Of a stretch of DNA of 64,000 nucleotides, positions 16,112 through 23,539 are shown in pieces (the first letter of the stretch is position 1; every line of letters starts with the position of its first letter). A model generated the notes under the pieces. That model made no database searches, had not been told where the DNA came from, and saw only the letters and a list, made by a program, of their open reading frames with translations. The translations under genes were made by a program, and so were the position numbers. The stretch is from Porcincola sp945869225 (GTDB lineage Bacteria; Bacillota; Clostridia; Lachnospirales; Lachnospiraceae), in NCBI RefSeq assembly GCF_052118625.1, contig NZ_JBQKGW010000013.1, positions 22,808-86,807 on the forward strand. The letters are read 5' to 3'.

Positions 16112-16291
16112 ATGAAAAAAATAGACCAAAGAACAACGATCAGGGAAAACGGAATTCCTTTTGCCCTTACACTGGATGTACCAAACAAAACGACCGCTGC
16201 CGCAATCGAAGAGGGAAGGCGTATTGCTTACGACAGTAGTGTGAAAGGTTATAGCAATATGGACGATCTTAAGTCGGCACTGGAAGAATGA
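16112..16291 (+). pseudogene. RelB/DinJ-type antitoxin, N-terminally replaced
   Basis: Fifty-nine codons; the C-terminal part DVPNKTTAAAIEEGRRIAYD, then KGYSNMDDLKSALEE is the familiar end of clostridial RelB/DinJ antitoxins, including the toxin-binding helix. The N-terminal ribbon-helix-helix that should precede it is reduced to about 20 residues ending GIPFALTL, so the DNA-binding half seems damaged. Its stop overlaps the toxin start by four bases (ATGA), the usual antitoxin-toxin coupling. Because the partner is also truncated, the pair is probably inactive. Confidence 0.65.
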
Positions 16292-16350
16292 AGTACGAAG
16301 TAAAGTTTACAAATCAGTTTAAGAAGGATCTGAAACTGGCGAAAAAATAG
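16288..16350 (+). pseudogene. Truncated YafQ/RelE-type toxin
   Basis: ATG 16288 overlaps the antitoxin stop. The 20 codons MKYEVKFTNQFKKDLKLAKK are a typical YafQ-family N-terminus (about 90 residues when whole), cut by TAG at 16348-16350. No continuation is visible downstream, where a PPOX gene starts within 45 bases. Confidence 0.65.
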
Positions 16351-16394
16351 AACAAGAATATGGAGAAGCGGACTTATTGTAGGAGGAGGAATAA

Positions 16395-16913
16395 ATGACT
16401 GACGAACAGTACGCACAGGCTGAGTCCTTCTGGACTCGAAAAGATGAAACCGAAAAGAAGCTGGATGATGATGCTCTGTATAGCTGGATAGACGAGTTCT
16501 TATCGTCCCATAAGGTTCTTGCCCTGGCAACTGCCGCGAAGGATTGTATTCGCTGCACGCCGCTTGAGTACAGTTGGTATGCGGGAGCACTTTGGATCTT
16601 CACCGAAGGCGGGCTCAAGTTCAAAGCTTTGAAGGAGAATAAGCGTATCGCGGCAGCGGTCTTCGAGACGGGCGCGTCCTTTGGCGGACTTAGGTCACTG
16701 CAGATCGAAGGAACAGCGGAGCTTGTCGGGCTGTTCTCCGATGAATATAAGAATGCCGCGGAGTTCAGAAAGATACCGATGGAAACATTGAAGAAACTCG
16801 AAGAGCCTATGTGGCTTTTGAAGATCATACCAACAGAGATCACCTGCCTGAATTCAGATTTCAAGAAAGACGGATTTGGCAGCAGGCAGATATGGAAGAG
16901 GTGTCATTCATGA
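16395..16913 (+). CDS. Pyridoxamine 5'-phosphate oxidase-family protein
   Basis: The protein has 172 residues with an AGGAGGAAT site before ATG 16395. After a helical N-terminus (YAQAESFWTRKDETEKKLDD) comes a split-barrel domain: VLALATAAKDCIRCTPLEYS, YAGALWIFTEGGLKFKAL, RIAAAVFETGASFGGLRSLQ and IEGTAELVG. This is the flavin-binding PPOX fold; the specific activity is unknown. The stop overlaps the next start (ATGA 16910-16913), so a translation-coupled partner once followed, now reduced to a Fic stub. It has only distant similarity to the PPOX protein at 1572. Confidence 0.8.
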   Translation: MTDEQYAQAESFWTRKDETEKKLDDDALYSWIDEFLSSHKVLALATAAKDCIRCTPLEYSWYAGALWIFTEGGLKFKALKENKRIAAAVFETGASFGGLRSLQIEGTAELVGLFSDEYKNAAEFRKIPMETLKKLEEPMWLLKIIPTEITCLNSDFKKDGFGSRQIWKRCHS

Positions 16914-17113
16914 ATGAGTATAAACCGCCATTTCACATGACGGATAAGACAACCAATCTTGTGGGAGATATCAGCGAGCAGATCGGCAGGATCAAAGTGC
17001 TATCGCATGGCAATCTGAATCCGGCATTAGCACAAGGAGTTATCGAAATGACAATTCCCGACAAGCCTAACAGCCGAAATCAGAGGTACAGGAGAAAGCA
17101 ACTTGATCGGTGA
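16910..17113 (+). pseudogene. Fic-family protein reduced to its two ends
   Basis: Sixty-seven codons. The N-terminal part YKPPFHMTDKTTNLVGDISE, then QIGRIKVL is the standard opening of Fic/DOC-family AMP-transferases. The C-terminal part (GVIEMTIPDKPNSRNQRYRR) is their standard ending, from the winged helix after the Fic core. The two ends are joined in frame, and the catalytic HPFxxGNG motif and about 250 residues between them are missing. This is another example of a middle-only loss. The peptide may be translated but cannot be an AMPylase. Confidence 0.68.
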
Positions 17114-17192
17114 CCGACCAAGATAAGCGACCAAGATGCCGACCAAGTTAACGGCATACTGGGCCTAGAACTTGAATAGCTCCTTAGAGGGC

Positions 17193-18458
17193 ATGAATCC
17201 TGAGTGGGATTTTGGAAATATGACAGAAACGGGTAGTATGAAAATATTTTCACAGTATAAAGGTTTGGGAAGAGGGAACTTCATCCTTTTCGTTGGAAAG
17301 ATCGTAACGAATCTTGGCGCAATGATATGGCCAATGATGACATTGATACTAAATAGGAAGCTGGGACTTGATGCAACGCAGACAGCACTGTTTTTTATAA
17401 TAACCGGATTTATGTTTTTACCTGCAAATATATGGGGCGGACAGCTTGCAGACAGATTCAGTAAAAAAAAGATAATCATATTGTGTGACGTCGTTTCGAT
17501 TGTATCGTTTGTAATAAGCGGTTTTCTCCCACTCACTTTGTATACGCTATGTGTGACCCTGACAGGTGCTTTTTTTCAGACACTGGAAGGACCTGTATAT
17601 CAGGCTATGGTGGCAGATATCACTCCATCAGATAAAAGAGAACAAGCATTTTCACTGCTTTACATGGGCGGGAACATTGGACTGATACTGTCGCCAACCA
17701 TTGCAGGAATACTTTTTAATCATTATCTCTGGCTCTGCTTTGTAATAAGTGGAGTGTCTATATCGGTATCAACAGTCCTGATCGCTTTCTTTATAAAGGA
17801 TACAACGGAACGAATAAGAAAAGAATCCAGGGAAGAGGTTAAGGGACAGGATGGGAATATTTTAAGGGTTGTAAAAAACAGTGCAACTCTGATTCTTTTT
17901 CTGATTGCCATGAGTTTTTATCAGGGGGCTTATTCCCAATTCAGTTATCTGATGCCGCTTGATATCTCAAAGGCATATCCTGAGAATGGATCCATTATTT
18001 ATGGAACAGTGACCAGCCTGAACTGTATCATTGTAGTGGTACTTACACCTGTAATAACAATGGCTATGGAAAAAGTGGCTATGACAAAGAAATATCTGCT
18101 TGGAATCATCCTGCAGGCATTGAGCTTTGGAGCATTTGCGCTTTCATTTGGAGTGATTGCGGGATATTATGTCTCAATAACACTTTTTACGCTGGGAGAG
18201 ATACTGACGACGATCGTAACGGGGGCATTTCTTGCGGACAGGGTTTCAGCAAATTTTAGAGGAAGAATATATGGCATAACCAGCTTTTCAGCAGCTTTTA
18301 TGACGGGGATCGTGGAGTGGAACAGCGGATGGCTGTTTGATCATTATGGTTCTGCACCGGCATGGATTTTTTCTGTTGCAATGACGATGATCGCTGTGAT
18401 TGCTTCGTTTGTTCTGGTGTTTACTGATAAGAGAGAGTACGGTGAGTTGTACAAGTGA
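17193..18458 (+). CDS. Major facilitator superfamily transporter
   Basis: About 420 residues with 12 predicted membrane helices. The cytoplasmic loop between helices 2 and 3 carries GGQLADRFSKKKIIILCD, the MFS signature (G-x-x-x-D-R-x-x-x-K/R). PVYQAMVADITPSDKREQAF and SPTIAGILFN are the motifs around helices 4-5. The halves are joined by a basic loop (ERIRKESREEVK). It resembles drug or metabolite exporters of the MdtG/YfmO group; the substrate is unknown. The start is uncertain: ATG 17193 has AGAGG only two bases away, and ATG 17220 or 17238 are alternatives. It is followed by a strong terminator, so it is probably monocistronic. Confidence 0.83.
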   Translation: MNPEWDFGNMTETGSMKIFSQYKGLGRGNFILFVGKIVTNLGAMIWPMMTLILNRKLGLDATQTALFFIITGFMFLPANIWGGQLADRFSKKKIIILCDVVSIVSFVISGFLPLTLYTLCVTLTGAFFQTLEGPVYQAMVADITPSDKREQAFSLLYMGGNIGLILSPTIAGILFNHYLWLCFVISGVSISVSTVLIAFFIKDTTERIRKESREEVKGQDGNILRVVKNSATLILFLIAMSFYQGAYSQFSYLMPLDISKAYPENGSIIYGTVTSLNCIIVVVLTPVITMAMEKVAMTKKYLLGIILQALSFGAFALSFGVIAGYYVSITLFTLGEILTTIVTGAFLADRVSANFRGRIYGITSFSAAFMTGIVEWNSGWLFDHYGSAPAWIFSVAMTMIAVIASFVLVFTDKREYGELYK

Positions 18459-18493
18459 TTGCTGCAGGTCCATACACTGGTGAGCCATTTCTG

Positions 18494-18535
18494 CGGCACC
18501 CGTCTTTTCCAAAGGAGAGGCGGGTGCCGATTTTT
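18494..18535 (+). terminator. Strong terminator of the MFS gene
   Basis: A perfect 9-bp GC-rich stem (CGGCACCCG / CGGGTGCCG) is followed by ATTTTT, 35 bases after the MFS stop. Confidence 0.85.
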
Positions 18536-18589
18536 GAAGATAGGAAACCTGGTCAGGTATGACAGTGTATGAAATTCGGTCAAGTGCAG

Positions 18590-19369
18590 TTAGTTCTCTA
18601 TTTCGATATCACCGGACTGTGTCCGTATTTTCAGAACCTTTTGACCGCTGCCGATGGTGATCTGGTTTTCGGCTCCGTTCGTCGTGCTGTATGAGGTGTC
18701 TCCGATGGTGATATCACCGGATGAGGTCGAGGGATATATCGTGTAGTTTTTTATGCTGTCATCCAAATTGACAATAAGGTCTCCGTTTTCACTGCTCAGG
18801 TCTGACTGCTCAAAGCTTACGTGTTCCATACCGATATTTCCGTTGTCTGTGGAGGCTTTCAGGACGGAGCCATGACACTTTTCCAGCGAGAGATCTCCGT
18901 TTTCACTTGTCAGTGTCAGACTTTTTACCGTGATCGTATCGTTCGGCTCGATACAAATATCACCATTGCTGGTGTCCAGGGAAACATCCTGCAGCGCTTT
19001 CAGATCGGACGGAACAGTAACCGTCAGTATTCCGCCGGTTCTGTCGGATCTGTTTCCGCTGTTGCGGACAGTCAGGATGCCGTCTGCCGTTTCGGCGGTG
19101 GGAACGGCATCTTTCGGACCTGTATAGGTCATTTTATATTCTGTCCCTGTTTCAATCTGAATGTCATCATTCTGCAGACGGATCTGAAGTCCGGTGAAGG
19201 ATTCCAGTTTTTTTGTTGTCTCCGTGTTGTTTTTCCCCTGGAAGTAAAAAGAAAAGTTATGATCTGAATGTGAAAAGACAGGTTTCCCCACATGCCACAG
19301 CGTTCCCAGGATGATTGCAGCTGCGGTGGCCAGTGACATCAGGATCAGGTAGATGTTTCGTTTCTTCAT
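18590..19369 (-). CDS. DUF4097-family membrane-anchored beta-helix protein
   Basis: The start is taken at 19369 (GAGGATCG site, ATGA overlap with the upstream gene), giving 259 residues; the longer upstream frame overlaps the neighbour. Residues 7-27 are a membrane anchor. The rest is extracytoplasmic and built of short repeats of the type SGD/NGDxxI (NGDICIE, NGDLSLE, NGNIGME, NGDLIVN, SGDITIG, SGDIEIE), the DUF4097 repeat that forms a right-handed beta-structure. It is the third gene of a PadR-HAAS-DUF4097 operon, an arrangement widespread in Firmicutes and thought to sense envelope state. Its molecular role is not established. Confidence 0.83.
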   Translation of the reverse strand: MKKRNIYLILMSLATAAAIILGTLWHVGKPVFSHSDHNFSFYFQGKNNTETTKKLESFTGLQIRLQNDDIQIETGTEYKMTYTGPKDAVPTAETADGILTVRNSGNRSDRTGGILTVTVPSDLKALQDVSLDTSNGDICIEPNDTITVKSLTLTSENGDLSLEKCHGSVLKASTDNGNIGMEHVSFEQSDLSSENGDLIVNLDDSIKNYTIYPSTSSGDITIGDTSYSTTNGAENQITIGSGQKVLKIRTQSGDIEIEN

Positions 19370-20370
19370 GATCGATCCTCCTCTTTTCTTGTTCCGAAAA
19401 TGGCTTTTATCAAGGAGTCGGCGACGGCGGCCAGCGGCCAGATGATCCAGGTGATGTACCAGGCGAAGGACAGAAAGCTCCAGATCAGATACACGCATGT
19501 TACCGTCGGCCAGAAAACAGACATGATGATGCGCACGGTTTTGTTTTCATAGTAGTTTTCTCCATTGTTCCGGCTGTAATATTCGGAGGAACAGGAGCTG
19601 TTGTTCAGATTCAAAAGAGTGCGGTAACCGTCCTCACGGGAGGAGCTGACGGTCAGAATCAGAACGCCCAGACCGACCATAAAAAGCAGGATGTCAACAC
19701 CCAGTCCCACAAACACACTCTGACCTGTCAGCATAGACAGAACAATCAGCGGAATGTAGCTGGTGCAGAAAAGCAGAATGGCAATCGTCCGCTGAAGAAT
19801 GGACGTATCGTGCGTGCTGCGTCTCAAGTCATTGATCATCCCGGCAGTACCGTAATCAATGCTGCAGGGCTCCTTTTTCAGAAAATTCCATTTGTTCATC
19901 TGCAGGCTGCTGTAGGTATGAAATGCCACGCAGGCCGCGATGGAGATGAACAGAAAAAGCAGTCCGGATACAATGGTTTTCTGTGAACCGTTTTCCAGTG
20001 AACCGGCCAGAATGATTCCGCAGGAACAGATGATGGCGAAAAAGGTTCCAAGCCCGTGAAACAGGCCATAACGGGCCTTATCATCAAGATAGCTCTGTGC
20101 CTCCTGAAGTGTTACCTGACGTCCGGCGGTGAAGTTTCCGGATTCATGATTCAGGATACTGCTGATGCCGAGAACGTCGCCAAGTTCATCCAGATTTCCG
20201 AATTCTGATATCACCTGCGCAACGGCTTCATTCTCCGATTGTCCCTCGTTGACCAGCTCAGTATATTTGTCCTCCATCATCTGGCCCAGCTCACACTTTG
20301 CCTTGATGACGTCCGGCGTATTCGGCAGCTTTGCAAACATCGATTCCAGATAACTGCGTATGGTGTTCAT
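19366..20370 (-). CDS. HAAS/permease-prefix domain membrane protein
   Basis: The protein has 334 residues from 20370 (GGAGG site). The N-terminal 70 residues are the helical HAAS/DUF1700-like domain (IRSYLESMFAKLPNTPDVIK, then AVAQVISEFGNLDELGDVLG). Seven or so membrane helices follow in two groups, about 115-165 and 205-325, with a hydrophilic loop between. In this family the HAAS domain regulates or binds the partner membrane domain. Stop and start overlap both neighbours by four bases, so the three genes are translationally coupled. Expression is probably repressed by the PadR protein encoded first. Confidence 0.8.
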   Translation of the reverse strand: MNTIRSYLESMFAKLPNTPDVIKAKCELGQMMEDKYTELVNEGQSENEAVAQVISEFGNLDELGDVLGISSILNHESGNFTAGRQVTLQEAQSYLDDKARYGLFHGLGTFFAIICSCGIILAGSLENGSQKTIVSGLLFLFISIAACVAFHTYSSLQMNKWNFLKKEPCSIDYGTAGMINDLRRSTHDTSILQRTIAILLFCTSYIPLIVLSMLTGQSVFVGLGVDILLFMVGLGVLILTVSSSREDGYRTLLNLNNSSCSSEYYSRNNGENYYENKTVRIIMSVFWPTVTCVYLIWSFLSFAWYITWIIWPLAAVADSLIKAIFGTRKEEDRS

Positions 20371-20702
20371 GGATTCTCCTCCCTGATAAATTTCTCTACA
20401 ACAGTTTTCGTCAGGACCCATTCCTCGCATTTTTCACGATAGTAGCGGCGTCCGGATTCCGTGATCCGGTAATAGGTGCGCCGTTTGCCGTTTTCTGCAA
20501 ATTCCGGAAATGACTCAATGCAGCCTGCTTTTTCAAGACGGGTGAATGCCGAGTAGAGGGTGGTTTCCTTTATGATATAAGCATCTTCTGTCATCAGCCG
20601 GATTCTTCTGGATATTTCATATCCGTAAGACGGACCGTCCAGCAGCAGGCACAGTATGATTGTGTCATTGCATCCGCGGATGACATCACTGCTGATTCCC
20701 AT
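20367..20702 (-). CDS. PadR-family transcriptional repressor
   Basis: The protein has 111 residues with AAAGGAG before the start at 20702. It is a winged helix with the PadR hallmarks: ILCLLLDGPSYGYEISRRI, ETTLYSAFTRLEKAGCIESF and RRTYYRITESGRRYYREKCE. It is of the short, single-domain type 2 (Phe-AD-like) class that autoregulates an operon with HAAS and DUF4097 genes. The region immediately upstream carries three short dyads that are good operator candidates. Confidence 0.9.
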   Translation of the reverse strand: MGISSDVIRGCNDTIILCLLLDGPSYGYEISRRIRLMTEDAYIIKETTLYSAFTRLEKAGCIESFPEFAENGKRRTYYRITESGRRYYREKCEEWVLTKTVVEKFIREENP

Positions 20703-20739
20703 GGCATCTCCTTTCTGTCAGGTCTTGGATTATTCGCCT

Positions 20740-20821
20740 GTCGTACTACGACTAACATACTATGACAGACGAAGTATATCTGACAAACTGAATGTACTAC
20801 GACAGCCGAAGTATGTCAAGA
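20740..20821 (-). promoter_or_regulatory. PadR operon promoter with three operator-like dyads
   Basis: On the minus strand TTGACA (20815-20820) and a weak TACATT box 17 bp on form a candidate promoter. Three related dyads lie here: GTCGTACTACGAC (20740-20752, perfect palindrome), TACTATGACAGACGAAGTA (20758-20776) and TACTACGACAGCCGAAGTA (20795-20813). The last two share sequence and spacing and lie 37 bp apart. They are plausible PadR binding sites. Confidence 0.6.
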
Positions 20822-20841
20822 GAAAGAATCGGCCATCTTTG

Positions 20842-21177
20842 TCAAAATACGAGCTGTACCAGCAGCATATATACAACGGTTCCGCCCGCGATGGACAGAA
20901 GCATATTCTTTTTCCACAGGTGAAGCCCTGCCGTGACCGCGATGGCAAGCAATTCCGGAAGGCCGTGGGTTCCGGAGAGGATGGAAACATTCTTCAGGCA
21001 GTAGACAACAAGCATGCCAAACACAGCGCATGGCAGGGCTTTTCCCAGATACACGATGTATTTCGGGGTCGGTTTCTTCGAAGAAAAAATCAGGAACGGG
21101 AGAAACCTTGTCAGCATCGTACCAAGGACACAGATGGCGATTGTGATGATCTGCTGGGGAATGGTCATTGGACTCAT
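20842..21177 (-). CDS. azlD: AzlD-family branched-chain amino acid exporter small subunit
   Basis: The start at 21177 overlaps the azlC stop by four bases, giving 111 residues. Three or four membrane helices: IITIAICVLGTMLTRFLPFL, the KALPCAVFGMLVVYCL stretch and two C-terminal helices around LLAIAVTAGLHLW and MLLSIAGGTVVYMLL. The TRFLPF and LP-x-A motifs are those of AzlD. With AzlC it forms an amino-acid exporter (in Bacillus, export of leucine analogues). The order azlC-azlD and the coupling are typical. The upstream PadR operon is transcribed in the same direction but begins after a gap. Confidence 0.85.
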   Translation of the reverse strand: MSPMTIPQQIITIAICVLGTMLTRFLPFLIFSSKKPTPKYIVYLGKALPCAVFGMLVVYCLKNVSILSGTHGLPELLAIAVTAGLHLWKKNMLLSIAGGTVVYMLLVQLVF

Positions 21178-21878
21178 TGTATCTCTACCTCCTGATAGGA
21201 TTGTTCGATGGGTTTTCTGAAGATGGTCAGAAGAATCAGGATTGCCACCATTGCCGGGACCATGAAGGATTTGGAACCGAACAGGACCAGGCAGGCGGCG
21301 GTTGCACCGATACCGATCAGACCGGTGTATTTTTTCTTCTCTTTCATCCACTGGTTCATGAAGATCGTTACAAACATGGCGGTCATCACAAAGTCCAGTC
21401 CTTTTGTGTTGAATTTCAGAAAGGATCCGATGAGGCCGCCGACGACAGCACCGGAAACCCAGTAGAGCTGATCCAGCAGCGTGACAAAAAACATGAACCA
21501 GCCTCGGTCAACCCCCTCCGGAATGTCCGCCGAATAGTTGATCGAGAAGGTCTCATCGCACATGCCGAAGATCAGATAGAATTTTTTCCACCCCATGCCT
21601 CGATAACGATCCAGCATGGCAATTCCGTAGAAAAGATGTCTCGACTGCACCAGAAGTGTCACGGCAAGGGTCGACAGAGGGGCGAAAGGGGACATCAGCA
21701 TCGTCACGACAATAAATTCGAGAGAGCCGCCATAGATCAGCAGGCTCATCAACATGGGGTAGATGAAAGAAAAGCCGTTGACGTTCATCAGAATTCCATA
21801 GGCAAGCGCGAGAAACCAGAACCCGGCGAAAATGGGGATGGTATATGGAAATGCGGCTTTCAAGGCTTTGGTTTTCAT
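21174..21878 (-). CDS. azlC: AzlC-family branched-chain amino acid exporter large subunit
   Basis: Start 21878 follows AAGGAGATC; the longer frame to 22025 lacks a ribosome site. The protein has 234 residues with about seven membrane helices. The family motifs are visible: AFPYTIPIFAGFWFLALAYG, QSRHLFYGIAMLDRYRGMGW, IFGMCDETFSI and the WVSGAVVGGLIG region. It is the main channel-forming subunit of the AzlCD exporter for branched-chain amino acids. Coupled to azlD. No regulator of the Lrp type is adjacent. Confidence 0.88.
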   Translation of the reverse strand: MKTKALKAAFPYTIPIFAGFWFLALAYGILMNVNGFSFIYPMLMSLLIYGGSLEFIVVTMLMSPFAPLSTLAVTLLVQSRHLFYGIAMLDRYRGMGWKKFYLIFGMCDETFSINYSADIPEGVDRGWFMFFVTLLDQLYWVSGAVVGGLIGSFLKFNTKGLDFVMTAMFVTIFMNQWMKEKKKYTGLIGIGATAACLVLFGSKSFMVPAMVAILILLTIFRKPIEQSYQEVEIQ

Positions 21879-21967
21879 AAAGATCTCCTTATGGTGATTG
21901 CAGATCATTGTCTGTAAAGAAAGAGTATAGCACTGAAAACATTCAAAACAACAGGATGAATGATCTG

Positions 21968-21994
21968 GCACCTCGCTGCGGCGGGGGTGCTTTT
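21968..21994 (+). terminator. Hairpin with T-run upstream of the ATPase/helicase pair
   Basis: An imperfect GC-rich stem (GCACC-CGC / GCG-GGTGC) is followed by TTTT on the plus strand. No plus-strand gene precedes it closely, so it may attenuate transcription into the 22055 gene or be a relic. Confidence 0.45.
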
Positions 21995-22054
21995 CTTTGC
22001 CAGGACTGCCTGCGTGATGTATCATAGAGACTGAAAGGATTTGTTTTTTGAGAA

Positions 22055-23530
22055 ATGGAGCAGTGCATGCCAGTTGAGAATCAGACGAATAGACGGGTGC
22101 CGAGGCGGATTGCGCAGGCAGTAATTGGGTCCTTGAAGGGTGGCGTCGTTCCCCGGGTCGGTCTGCCTTATATCACGGTTGGACGGAAGGCGGAGATTGA
22201 CGCGCTGCTCTCGGATGTGGATGTGATTTCGGAGGGCGGGGCGTCTTTCCGGTTTATTGTCGGACGCTACGGAAGCGGAAAGAGCTTCCTGCTGCAGACG
22301 ATCCGGAATTACGTCATGGACAGAAACTTTGTGGTGATGGACGCGGATCTGTCCCCGGAGCGGAAACTGACCGGGACGAAGGGGCAGGGGCTGGCTACAT
22401 ACCGTGAGCTGATCGGGAATCTGGCAACCAGGACGAAGCCGGAGGGCGGTGCTCTGTCACTGGTGCTGGACAGGTGGATTTCGGGTATCCAGATGCAGGT
22501 GCAGTCGGAAATGAGCAAAGCAGCTTCCTCTGTCCAGCCGGTGCCGGGAACCATGCAAGGCACGTTTTCCGCCGGCTCGCCAGCATTCAGCGGGCGCGTG
22601 GCGGAGAAAATCCGTCTGGTGGTGAATTCAATCAGCGGGATGGTTCACGGGTTTGATTTCGCAAGACTGCTGACGCTGTACTTTGAGGCAGAGCAAAGCG
22701 GCGATGACGCACAGAAGGCGAAGGTTCTCAAGTGGTTCCGGGGAGAGTATCCGACGCGGACGGAGGCCAGACAGGATCTGGGGGTGAATGTCATCATCAC
22801 GGACGAGGACTGGTACGATTACCTGAAACTGTTCGCGTTCTTCTTCCGGCAGGCTGGATACCAGGGACTGATGGTCTTTGTCGATGAGCTGGTCAACATC
22901 TACAAGATCCCGAATTCGGTCGCACGCAACAACAATTATGAGAAGATTCTGACGATGTACAATGATGCGCTCCAGGGAAAGGCGCACTATATCGGGATGC
23001 TGATGTCCGGCACGCCTCAGTGCATCGAGGATACGCGCCGCGGTGTCTACAGCTATGAGGCACTCCGCTCCCGTCTCCAGGAGGGCAGGTTCTCGGTGGA
23101 GGGGACCCGGGATATGATGGCGCCGGTCATCCGTCTGGAGCCGCTTTCCCCGGAGGAAATGCTTGTCCTGACGGAGAAGCTGACAGATATGCATGCGGGG
23201 CTTTACGGATATGAATGCCGCATCAGGCAGGAGGAGCGGGTGCAGTTTATCCAGATGGAGTACAGCCGGGTCGGAGCGGATTCGCACATCACGCCCCGGG
23301 AGATCATCCGGGATTTCATCGAGCTTCTGGATATCCTGTACCAGCACCCGGAGAAGACAGCCGGGGAGCTGCTGAATGGCCAGGTTCTTGGGGATATGTC
23401 AGCGGGTACCTCGCAGTTTATGAAGACAGACGCACACACGGCCGGCAGAAGCGCCGGGGACAGTTCATTCGCCGGGCCGGAGAAGGCCGGCAGAGATGAT
23501 GAGAACGAGCTGACCACATTTACGCTGTAA
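22055..23530 (+). CDS. BrxD-like ATP-binding protein (BrxC/BrxD P-loop family, DUF2791)
   Basis: The protein has 491 residues; ATG 22067 is an alternative start with better spacing from GGAG. The N-terminal VPRRIAQAVIGSLKGGVVPR, then LPYITVGRKAEIDALL, the P-loop FIVGRYGSGKSFLLQTIRNY (about 66-85) and MDADLSPERKLTGTKGQGLA are the signature of BREX-type BrxD ATPases. Walker B is VFVDELVNIY (Asp277/Glu278). A DNA-facing middle domain and a C-terminal winged part (SHITPREIIRDFIELLDILY) follow. BrxD normally acts in type 2 BREX phage defence together with the helicase BrxHI, and BrxHI-like is exactly the next gene, 9 bases on. No methylase, PglZ or PglW gene is present, so the pair is a stand-alone unit of unknown function. 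Confidence 0.82.
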   Translation: MEQCMPVENQTNRRVPRRIAQAVIGSLKGGVVPRVGLPYITVGRKAEIDALLSDVDVISEGGASFRFIVGRYGSGKSFLLQTIRNYVMDRNFVVMDADLSPERKLTGTKGQGLATYRELIGNLATRTKPEGGALSLVLDRWISGIQMQVQSEMSKAASSVQPVPGTMQGTFSAGSPAFSGRVAEKIRLVVNSISGMVHGFDFARLLTLYFEAEQSGDDAQKAKVLKWFRGEYPTRTEARQDLGVNVIITDEDWYDYLKLFAFFFRQAGYQGLMVFVDELVNIYKIPNSVARNNNYEKILTMYNDALQGKAHYIGMLMSGTPQCIEDTRRGVYSYEALRSRLQEGRFSVEGTRDMMAPVIRLEPLSPEEMLVLTEKLTDMHAGLYGYECRIRQEERVQFIQMEYSRVGADSHITPREIIRDFIELLDILYQHPEKTAGELLNGQVLGDMSAGTSQFMKTDAHTAGRSAGDSSFAGPEKAGRDDENELTTFTL

Positions 23531-23539
23531 GGACAGGCT

